Source: Clostridiales bacterium (GTDB lineage: Bacteria > Bacillota > Clostridia > Oscillospirales > Oscillospiraceae). Taken from it: DNA of 28,394 nucleotides. Under the pieces are notes generated by a model. That model worked only from the letters and a program-made list of their open reading frames with translations, was not told the DNA's origin and searched no databases. The stretch spans positions 1 to 28,394 of the forward strand of contig QALX01000010.1 in NCBI GenBank assembly GCA_003150485.1. The letters run 5' to 3'. The position numbers and the translations under genes were made by a program. Of the stretch, positions 1 to 6,096 are shown one piece after another. Within the stretch, counting starts at the first letter, position 1; each line of letters opens with the position of its first letter.

Positions 1-1334
1 TGGTCGCCGATGATCTTGATGGAGTTCTTGTTGGCGCCTACGGTGCCGTCGCCGCCCAGACCCCAGAATTTGACCTCGATGGTGCCGGGAGCGGAGGTGC
101 TGGGAGCGGGCTTCTCCTCCAGGGACAGGTAGGTCACGTCATCGTTGATGCCGATGGTGAAGTGCTCCTTGGGGGCGTCCTTGGCTAGCTCCTCGTACAC
201 GGCGAAGACGGAGGCGGGGGGCGTGTCCTTGGAGCCCAGGCCGTAGCGGCCGCCGGTGACGGTGACGTCGTTGCGTCCTGCCTTGGCCAGGGCGGTGATC
301 ACGTCCATATACAGGGGTTCGCCCAGGGCGCCGGGCTCTTTGGTCCGGTCCAGGACGGCGATCTTCTTGGCGCTGGCGGGGATGGCCTCCAGGAGCCGTT
401 CCGCGGAGAAGGGCCGGTAGAGGCGGACAGTGACCAGGCCCACCTTTTCGCCCCGGGCGTTCAGGTAGTCCACCACCTCGGAGGCCACGTCGTTGATGGA
501 GCCGATGGCGATAATGACCCGGTCGGCGTCAGGGGCGCCGTAGTAGTTGAAGAGCTTGTAATCGGTGCCCAGCTTCTCGTTGATCTTGGCCATATACTTT
601 TCCACGACGGCGGGCACGGCGTCGTAGAACTTGTTGCTGGCCTCACGGTGCTGGAAGAAGGTGTCATCGTTCTCGTGGCAGCCCTTGGTGATGCCGTGAT
701 TGGGGTTGAGGGAGCGGGCGCGGAAGGCCTCCACGGCCTCCATGTCCACCATATCGGCCAGATCCGAGTAGTCCCAGACAGAGAGCTTCTGAATTTCGTG
801 GGAGGTGCGGAAGCCGTCGAAGAAGTTCAGGAAGGGGACGCGGCTCTCAATGGCGGCCAGATGGGCCACAGGAGACAGGTCCATGACCTCCTGGGGGTTG
901 GACTCGGCAAGCATGGCGAAACCGGTCTGACGGCAGGCCATGACGTCCTCGTGATCACCGAAGATGTTCAGGGCATGGGTGGTCAGGGCCCGAGCGGCGA
1001 TGTGAAAGACGCCGGGGAGCAGTTCGCCTGCAATTTTATACATATTGGGAATCATGAGCAGCAGGCCCTGGGAAGCGGTATAGGTGGTGGTGAGGGCGCC
1101 GGCGGAGAGGGAGCCGTGCACCGTACCGGCTGCACCGGCCTCAGACTGCATTTCAATCACCTTGACAGGATTGCCAAAGATATTCTTCTGACCCTGGGCG
1201 GACCACTGGTCCACGTAGTCGGCCATGGGGCTGGAAGGGGTAATCGGATAGATGCCCGCGACTTCGGTAAAGGCGTAGGAGACCCACGCCGCCGCGTTGT
1301 TGGCGTCCATTGATTTCTTCTTTCTGACTACCAT
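1..1334 (-). CDS. nifJ: Pyruvate:ferredoxin (flavodoxin) oxidoreductase, N-terminal part, cut by window start
   Basis: Oxidative decarboxylation of pyruvate to acetyl-CoA with electrons passed to ferredoxin or flavodoxin; cytosolic, central to anaerobic fermentation. About 444 residues are visible and the rest lies beyond base 1. The N-terminus has the PFOR domain I signature: MDANNAAAWVSYAFTEVAG followed by IYPITPSSPMADY. Later come EMQSEAGAAGTVHG and, in domain II, RVIIAIGSINDVASEVVDYL. The stretch HFTIGINDDVTYLSLE matches the linker typical of the single-chain enzyme. The ATG at 1334 is chosen because AGGAGG (1343-1348) lies 8 bp upstream; an internal Met eight codons later corresponds to the usual start in other species, so there is a short basic extension (VVRKKKS). 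It has its own promoter and a possible operator upstream. Confidence 0.95.
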   Translation of the reverse strand, partial: MVVRKKKSMDANNAAAWVSYAFTEVAGIYPITPSSPMADYVDQWSAQGQKNIFGNPVKVIEMQSEAGAAGTVHGSLSAGALTTTYTASQGLLLMIPNMYKIAGELLPGVFHIAARALTTHALNIFGDHEDVMACRQTGFAMLAESNPQEVMDLSPVAHLAAIESRVPFLNFFDGFRTSHEIQKLSVWDYSDLADMVDMEAVEAFRARSLNPNHGITKGCHENDDTFFQHREASNKFYDAVPAVVEKYMAKINEKLGTDYKLFNYYGAPDADRVIIAIGSINDVASEVVDYLNARGEKVGLVTVRLYRPFSAERLLEAIPASAKKIAVLDRTKEPGALGEPLYMDVITALAKAGRNDVTVTGGRYGLGSKDTPPASVFAVYEELAKDAPKEHFTIGINDDVTYLSLEEKPAPSTSAPGTIEVKFWGLGGDGTVGANKNSIKIIGD

Positions 1335-1371
1335 TTGTAGTATCCTCCTTTGTAGTACCTCGCGATCAATC

Positions 1372-1392
1372 ATTTAACAGGATACGTTAAAT
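1372..1392. promoter_or_regulatory. Palindrome at the nifJ transcription start, candidate operator
   Basis: A perfect 7-bp inverted repeat, ATTTAAC - 7 bp - GTTAAAT, begins at the predicted +1 of the nifJ promoter and covers about +1 to +21. A regulator bound here would block initiation. It does not fit the TTGTTAA-4-TTAACAA Rex arrangement I know, so the regulator is unknown. Confidence 0.4.
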
Positions 1393-1398
1393 AAACCT

Positions 1399-1427
1399 AT
1401 CATAACAGTAATTGACCCGTTTGTAAA
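1399..1427 (-). promoter_or_regulatory. SigA-type promoter of nifJ
   Basis: On the minus strand TTTACA (1422-1427) and TATGAT (1399-1404) are separated by exactly 17 bp. Transcription would start near 1392, leaving a 5' leader of about 58 nt before the nifJ ATG. Confidence 0.7.
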
Positions 1428-1439
1428 TAAAAAAATATA

Positions 1440-1959
1440 ACTGGAAATCGGGGCGGCAGGGGGAGAAGTGGGTGGAAAAATGAAGAAAGATTCGGGAATG
1501 GGAAAGAAAAAGGGAAGATTTTTGGCAAATAAATGCGGCTTTCTTTTGACAAAGTGTTTGACGAATGTGTTTTTTCGAATGGTCGGCAGCCCCATCTCCC
1601 GCAGGCCCCGTTTTCCGGCGGGAAAGGTAGGATTCTGACGGTGTTATTCAGCGGTTTAGGGTGGGAAAGCGATAAAGTCCACAAAAAAACAAAGCGGGGA
1701 GGGAAAAAAGCAGGGCAATTCCACGGACGGCCCGGGAAAAAGTCCAGGGCAGCGCCGCCGGAGCCACTGGCGGAGGGGATGTGCCGGGGCGGGGGATGCT
1801 CGGGCGGCGCCGGTGCGCCGGAAGCCGGGGGAAAGTTGACAAATCGTGGCGCGGAATGGGTGGGCCCGAGGGGGCAGGGCCGCCGGCCGGTCCGGGGGAA
1901 GAAGCGGGGGTCGATGGAAAAAATAAATCGAAAAAGTTTGCAGTTCCTCCGGCGGTGTG
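1440..1959. other. 520-bp stretch without a supported gene
   Basis: Between the nifJ and comM promoters I see no credible coding sequence. Open frames exist on both strands but they are proline/arginine/glycine-rich, lack ribosome sites and resemble no family. From about 1441 to 1525 the plus strand is strongly purine-rich with several G runs. From about 1740 to 1910 it is very GC-rich with short self-complementary stretches such as GGCGC/GCGCC near 1805-1818. No terminator with a T tract is evident. Confidence 0.5.
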
Positions 1960-1988
1960 TTGCAATTTCCCAGGGGATACAGTACAAT
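1960..1988 (+). promoter_or_regulatory. SigA-type promoter of comM
   Basis: TTGCAA (1960-1965) and TACAAT (1983-1988) with a 17-bp spacer, about 40 bp before the GTG start of comM. Confidence 0.7.
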
Positions 1989-2027
1989 AACAGGAAATCA
2001 TTCTCTGGCTGAAAGGAGTGGATTGCT

Positions 2028-3554
2028 GTGGTATCGTCGGTGCGGTCTCTGGGGCTTTACGGTGTATCCGGATACGAGGTGAAGGTGGAGTGCGACATCT
2101 CCGGCGGGCTGCCTGCCTTTGACGTGGTGGGACTGCCGGACGCGGCGGTGAAAGAGGCCCGGAACCGGGTACGCTCGGCGGTGAAAAACAGCGGCTTTGC
2201 CTTTCCGGTCAGCCGGATCACCGTGAACCTGGCCCCGGCGGACCGGCGGAAGGAGGGCACGGTCTACGACCTGCCCATGCTGGTGGGTCTGCTCCAGGGC
2301 AGCGGCCAGCTGGAGGCGGATCTGGAGCCCTGGGGCTTTGTGGGGGAGGTGGCCCTCTCCGGCCAGCTGCGGCCGGTCCGGGGGATGCTCTCAATGGCCC
2401 TGGCCGCCCGGCGGGCCGGAATGCGGGGGCTGTTCGTCCCCGCGGACAGCGCGTCTGAAGCTATTTTAGCCGGTGAAATCACCGTTTATCCCGTAGAAAC
2501 CTTGAATCAGCTGGTGGAGCACCTGTCCGGCCGGACCCAGATTCCCCCGGCGGAGGGGGCGGAGCCGTTGGAGACGGAGGAAGGAGTGCCCGATTTCGCC
2601 GACGTGAAGGGCCAGGAGCAGGCCAAACGGGCCCTGGAGATCGCCGCCGCCGGCGGGCACCACGTGCTGATGGTGGGCCCTCCGGGGGCGGGGAAGAGTA
2701 TGCTGGCCAAGCGCCTGCCCTCCATCCTCCCGGACTTGACCCGGCAGGAGTCCCTGGAGGCCACCGAGCTGTGGTCGGTCTGCGGCATGACGGACAGCCG
2801 CCACCCACTGCTGACCAGGCGGCCCTTCCGGGCCCCCCACCACACCATCTCTGCCCGGGCCCTGGCCGGCGGCGGCAGCGTTCCAAAGCCCGGCGAGATC
2901 TCCCTGGCGCACCACGGGGTCCTCTTCCTGGACGAGCTCCCCGAGTTCCAGAACGCCACCCTGGAGGTGCTCCGCCAGCCTCTGGAGGACGGACAGGTCC
3001 AGATCTCCCGAGTGTCCGGGACCATGACCTATCCCAGCCGGTTTATGCTGGTGTGCGCCATGAACCCGTGCAAATGCGGCTGGTACGGCCACCCGTCGGG
3101 CCGGTGCCGGTGCAGCCTCAGCGAGGTGAAGCGGTACCGGAGCCGGATCTCCGGGCCGCTGATGGACCGGATTGATATTAAGGTAGAGGTGCCGGCCCTG
3201 GACTTCGGGGAGCTGACCCGCCGGGAGCCGGGAGAGCCCTCGGCGGAGATTCGCCGCCGGGTCAACGCCGCCCGGCAGGTCCAGAACCGGCGCTACGAGG
3301 GCAGGAAGGGAGAGCGGCTGATCTGCAACGCCCAGATGGGCCAGGAGGAGCTGCGGACCTACTGCGTGCTGGACGACGGGGGCACCGCGCTGATGCGCCA
3401 GGCCTATGACCGGATGCAGCTGACCGCCCGAAGCTACGACCGGATCCTCCGGGTGGCCCGGACCATCGCTGACCTGGACCAGTCCGAGGCCATCCAGGTC
3501 AGCCACCTGGCTGAGGCCCTTCAGTACCGCACGTCCAGCTACCTGGACCAGTGA
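2028..3554 (+). CDS. comM: YifB/ComM family Mg-chelatase-like AAA+ ATPase
   Basis: Member of the ComM/YifB family. In naturally competent bacteria ComM is a hexameric helicase promoting branch migration during transformation; the role in Clostridia is less clear. The 508 residues match the family length (about 500). Residues 1-165 form the Lon/S16-like N-terminal fold (GLPAFDVVGLPDAAVKEARN near 27-46; NLAPAD near 67). The Mg-chelatase-type AAA+ core has Walker A GPPGAGKS at 217-224 and Walker B VLFLDEL at 298-304, followed by AMNPCKCGWYGHPSGRCRC near 344-362. The C-terminal Mg_chelatase_C domain ends in SYLDQ. The GTG start at 2028 is set by AAGGAG (2013-2018), 9 bp upstream. The usual partner dprA is not adjacent. 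Confidence 0.93.
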   Translation: MVSSVRSLGLYGVSGYEVKVECDISGGLPAFDVVGLPDAAVKEARNRVRSAVKNSGFAFPVSRITVNLAPADRRKEGTVYDLPMLVGLLQGSGQLEADLEPWGFVGEVALSGQLRPVRGMLSMALAARRAGMRGLFVPADSASEAILAGEITVYPVETLNQLVEHLSGRTQIPPAEGAEPLETEEGVPDFADVKGQEQAKRALEIAAAGGHHVLMVGPPGAGKSMLAKRLPSILPDLTRQESLEATELWSVCGMTDSRHPLLTRRPFRAPHHTISARALAGGGSVPKPGEISLAHHGVLFLDELPEFQNATLEVLRQPLEDGQVQISRVSGTMTYPSRFMLVCAMNPCKCGWYGHPSGRCRCSLSEVKRYRSRISGPLMDRIDIKVEVPALDFGELTRREPGEPSAEIRRRVNAARQVQNRRYEGRKGERLICNAQMGQEELRTYCVLDDGGTALMRQAYDRMQLTARSYDRILRVARTIADLDQSEAIQVSHLAEALQYRTSSYLDQ

Positions 3555-3594
3555 GGGGAGGACGAGGGGCCTCCGGCGACAAATAACCCTTGAC

Positions 3595-3617
3595 TTTTCC
3601 CGCAAAGATTGGGAAAA
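3595..3617. promoter_or_regulatory. Inverted repeat overlapping a TTGACT box, candidate regulator site
   Basis: TTTTCCC - 9 bp - GGGAAAA is a perfect 7-bp inverted repeat that starts inside TTGACT (3590-3595). A nearly identical TTGACTTTCCCG string recurs at 3702, where it forms the -35 of the marR promoter. This could be autoregulation by the MarR protein, but that is inference. Confidence 0.3.
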
Positions 3618-3701
3618 TGAGGTATGGAGAACGGCACTCCGCAAAATAGAAACATTCCATGAAGCTAATGTGAATAATCCGTAAATTCCGGGGGCGCCGT
3701 G

Positions 3702-3731
3702 TTGACTTTCCCGATTCCTTTCCAGTATGCT
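3702..3731 (+). promoter_or_regulatory. Probable promoter of the marR-type gene
   Basis: TTGACT (3702-3707), an 18-bp spacer and TATGCT (3726-3731). The -35 matches 5 of 6 consensus bases and the -10 matches 4 of 6. The gene starts about 60 bp downstream. Confidence 0.5.
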
Positions 3732-3791
3732 GACTATATTGTGACAGAAATATAACCGTTTGGCAGCATTCAGGAAAGGGTGTTCAATGAT

Positions 3792-4220
3792 ATGCAGACC
3801 GCAAAAGAGATCCTACACGCCTACCTCCGGATTTACCGCAGCATCTCGGAGGAGTTCCGGGGCCGGTTCGGCAGCGTGAATCTGACGTTTCCCCAGACCC
3901 TGGTGCTCTCGCTTCTGAGCTCGGAGGGCTCCATGCCCATCAGCGAGCTGGCCCGGGCCACCGGAAGTGCCAACAGCACCATCTCCGGCGTGCTGGACCG
4001 GCTGGAACAGATGGATTTGATTCAGCGGGTCCGTTCGGAGCGGGACCGAAGGGTGGTCTATGTCAACCTGACCCCCCACTTTGAGGAGGTGCAGGAGGAA
4101 CTGGAGGGCTCAGTGCTGGAGAGTTTCCCCGGTCTGATTGAAAAACTGAGTCCCGAAGAGGTGGAGCAGGTTCGGACGGGCCTGACCGTGCTGGAGCGGG
4201 CGCTGAAGCGAGAGGAATAA
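3792..4220 (+). CDS. MarR family winged-helix transcriptional regulator
   Basis: Small dimeric DNA-binding repressor or activator, about 142 residues, a normal MarR length. The winged helix-turn-helix reads MPISELARATGSANSTISGVL, followed by the wing DRRVVYVNLT with the typical D-R-R. N- and C-terminal helices (ILHAYLRIYRSI; LSPEEVEQVRTGLTVLERAL) make the dimer interface. The ligand and target are not predictable. The start is ambiguous: a GTG at 3780 in the same frame touches the purine-rich AGGAAAGGG (3772-3780), whereas the ATG at 3792 lies 11 bp after it; I prefer the ATG. The next gene downstream (membrane-anchored DUF4015 type) follows in the same direction within 70 bp and may be co-transcribed. 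Confidence 0.88.
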   Translation: MQTAKEILHAYLRIYRSISEEFRGRFGSVNLTFPQTLVLSLLSSEGSMPISELARATGSANSTISGVLDRLEQMDLIQRVRSERDRRVVYVNLTPHFEEVQEELEGSVLESFPGLIEKLSPEEVEQVRTGLTVLERALKREE

Positions 4221-4287
4221 AGCCTGAGGCGGAGAGAGAAACGGCGCCTCGGCACAGAAAGTGTGTAATAAAATGAGGCGAAAGGGC

Positions 4288-5409
4288 ATGAGAAGACGAG
4301 ATCGGTACGGATACCATACTTATTACGGAGGCGGAGGACCCTCGCCGGTGATCAAGGTAATTGTGATCGTGTTGGCGGTTGTGGTACTCAGCCTGATTTT
4401 GACCATCTGGGGGCTGCAGCGCTACATGGTCTATTCCAGCGACGGCGGCAAGCTGGAGCTCCCCTGGGCCCAGCAGACTGATGACGGCTCTGGCTCTGCC
4501 CAGCCCCAGGAGGGGGGCGCCGCTTCGGAGCCGGACGTCAGCGCCGTGGTCACCAGCGGCGGGAGCGACGTTCCCCAGGAGCCGGCCAACACCGAGGACA
4601 TGGTCCGCGCCGTTCCCCTCACCCGGGAGGAACTGCTGGGCGGCGACGTGTCCGGCCTGCTGGAACAGAAGGGGGCCAACGGCGTGGTGCTGGAGATGAA
4701 GGAATCCAGCGGCAAGCTGGCCTACGCGTCCCAGCTGGACATGGCAAGGGAGCTGGGGGTCTCGGAGCTGGATGCCACGGGCCAGGAGGTGGCCCAGGCC
4801 GTCCGGAACCTGAAGGACCAGGGAACCTATCTCATCGCCTATGTGGACTGTTTCCAGGATCACGCCATGAGCGGGAAGGATGCCTTCAGCTTCTCCACCA
4901 CCTACGGCTATCACTGGATGGATGACACCGATGTGGGCTGGGGCAACCCCACCAAAACCGAGGTGCGGGACTACCTGACCGGCATCGTAGGCGAGCTGGC
5001 GGCCATGGGATTCGATGAGATTCTTCTGGACAACGCAGGCTATCCCACCCGGGGCAACCTGGAGTATATCCAGACCGGCAGCGACTACGACGCGACCCAG
5101 TTCGCCTCTGTCATCGGCGACTTCTATACCAAGGCTGCCCAGGCCGCTACGGCAGGGGGTGCCAAGCTGTCGGCGGTCACCGACCAGAGCACCATCCAGA
5201 CCGGCAGCAATGCCCACAGCGGTCAGACCCTGGAGAATCTCTCCGGCCTGAGCCGGGTGTGGCTGACCCCGGACGCCGGCGCCGATGTCACGGCCCTGAC
5301 CAGAACCGTCACCGAGGCCGGGATGAACGACTACCCCCTGGGGGTGCTGACCAGCACCCTGGAGACCGGTAGGAGCTACTATCAGGCAGTCCTTGCTGCG
5401 GAAGACTGA
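4288..5409 (+). CDS. Membrane-anchored putative glycoside hydrolase, DUF4015/COG1306 type
   Basis: About 373 residues. A short basic Tyr/Gly-rich N-terminus (RRRDRYGYHTYYGG) precedes one transmembrane segment (VIKVIVIVLAVVVLSLILTI), then an acidic Ser/Gly/Gln-rich linker, so the bulk is probably outside the cell. The catalytic-type domain resembles the COG1306/DUF4015 putative glycosyl hydrolases: KGANGVVLEMKESSGKLAYAS (family: KG-N-hVID-KD-G-h-YpS), LKDQGTYLIAYVDCFQDHA, W-NPTKTEVRDY and GFDEILLDNAGYP (family GFDEIQFDYVRFP). The acidic pair in GFDEI is kept, while several otherwise conserved positions differ, so this is a divergent member. Substrate unknown, presumably a cell-surface glycan. 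Start: ATG 4288 has GAGG 9 bp upstream; in-frame ATG 4273 and GTG 4261 lack a good ribosome site. A strong terminator follows. Confidence 0.75.
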   Translation: MRRRDRYGYHTYYGGGGPSPVIKVIVIVLAVVVLSLILTIWGLQRYMVYSSDGGKLELPWAQQTDDGSGSAQPQEGGAASEPDVSAVVTSGGSDVPQEPANTEDMVRAVPLTREELLGGDVSGLLEQKGANGVVLEMKESSGKLAYASQLDMARELGVSELDATGQEVAQAVRNLKDQGTYLIAYVDCFQDHAMSGKDAFSFSTTYGYHWMDDTDVGWGNPTKTEVRDYLTGIVGELAAMGFDEILLDNAGYPTRGNLEYIQTGSDYDATQFASVIGDFYTKAAQAATAGGAKLSAVTDQSTIQTGSNAHSGQTLENLSGLSRVWLTPDAGADVTALTRTVTEAGMNDYPLGVLTSTLETGRSYYQAVLAAED

Positions 5410-5425
5410 CAAAAACAGCGATCAG

Positions 5426-5462
5426 GTCCCAGAAAACCAGGAGGTTTTCTGGGACTTTTTCT
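5426..5462 (+). terminator. Rho-independent terminator after the DUF4015-type gene
   Basis: A perfect 13-bp stem, GTCCCAGAAAACC (5426-5438) with GGTTTTCTGGGAC (5443-5455), loop AGGA, followed by TTTTTCTT. The tail overlaps the start of the next promoter. Confidence 0.92.
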
Positions 5463-5490
5463 TGTAAAGCGCCCTGCGGTTCCGTATAAT
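5462..5490 (+). promoter_or_regulatory. SigA-type promoter of the dCMP deaminase gene
   Basis: TTGTAA (5462-5467), 17-bp spacer, perfect TATAAT (5485-5490). It sits immediately downstream of the preceding terminator, so the unit starts afresh here. Confidence 0.85.
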
Positions 5491-5514
5491 ATGGCGTAGA
5501 GAAGGAGGGACGTT

Positions 5515-6018
5515 ATGGAACAGAAACGAGTGGACAAGGTCAACTACTATCTGGATATTGCCGACGCCGTGCTGGAGCGTTCCACCTGCCTCCGGCGGCA
5601 CTACGGGGCGATTCTGGTGCGCAACGACGAGATCATCTCCACCGGCTACAACGGCGCACCCCGGGGACGGCAGAACTGCGTGGATCTGGGCCGCTGCACC
5701 CGGGAGGAATTGCAGGTGCCCAGCGGCCAGCGCTATGAGCTCTGCCGCAGCGTCCACGCTGAGGCCAACGCCATTATCTCAGCCGCCCGCAGCGACGCCC
5801 TGGGCAGCACCCTGTATCTCTCCGGCCGGGACGCCAAAACCGGCCAGCTGCTGGGGGAGACCACCTCCTGCTCCATGTGCCGGAGGCTGATTATCAACGC
5901 GGGGATCGAGCGGGTGGTGATCCGCAACACCAAGACGGCGTATACCGTGGTGCCGGTGGCGGACTGGATCCGGGAGGATGACACCATGCCAGTGGACTGC
6001 GGCTGCGGCCATTTGTAA
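5515..6018 (+). CDS. dCMP deaminase family protein (ComEB-like)
   Basis: Cytidine/deoxycytidylate deaminase-fold zinc enzyme of 167 residues. Family members convert dCMP to dUMP for thymidylate synthesis; the Bacillus comE operon protein ComEB belongs here. The catalytic zinc motif is HAEANA at 81-86 (His81 ligand, Glu83 proton shuttle) with the second half TSCSMC (Cys119 and Cys122 ligands), slightly altered from the usual PCxxC. Cys-rich residues between 55 and 77 (NCVDLGRCT, ELCRS) could hold the second zinc seen in several dCMP deaminases. The substrate motif GYNGAPRG at 44-51 is also typical of the dCMP branch. ATG at 5515 has AAGGAGG (5502-5508) 6 bp upstream. Confidence 0.9.
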   Translation: MEQKRVDKVNYYLDIADAVLERSTCLRRHYGAILVRNDEIISTGYNGAPRGRQNCVDLGRCTREELQVPSGQRYELCRSVHAEANAIISAARSDALGSTLYLSGRDAKTGQLLGETTSCSMCRRLIINAGIERVVIRNTKTAYTVVPVADWIREDDTMPVDCGCGHL

Positions 6019-6049
6019 CCGACAACAGAACAGAGCATAAAGAGCCGGC

Positions 6050-6093
6050 AGGCCGTCCATACTAGAAGAAATTCTGGGAAAGGACGGCCTTTT
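6050..6093 (+). terminator. Terminator-like hairpin that also covers the ribosome site of the next gene
   Basis: AGGCCGTCC (6050-6058) pairs perfectly with GGACGGCCT (6082-6090) over a 23-nt loop and is followed by TTTA. The only purine-rich ribosome site for the downstream ATG (AAAGGA, 6079-6084) overlaps the 3' arm. It could act as a weak terminator, an attenuator, or a translational gate. Confidence 0.55.
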
Positions 6094-6096
6094 ACT

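Noticed and set aside
1533..2012. Possible 159-codon gene between nifJ and comM
   Set aside because: Low-complexity Gly/Arg/Pro/Lys composition, no ribosome site, and it runs through the comM promoter.
3616..3648. 10-codon frame upstream of the marR promoter
   Set aside because: Too short, and no ribosome site.
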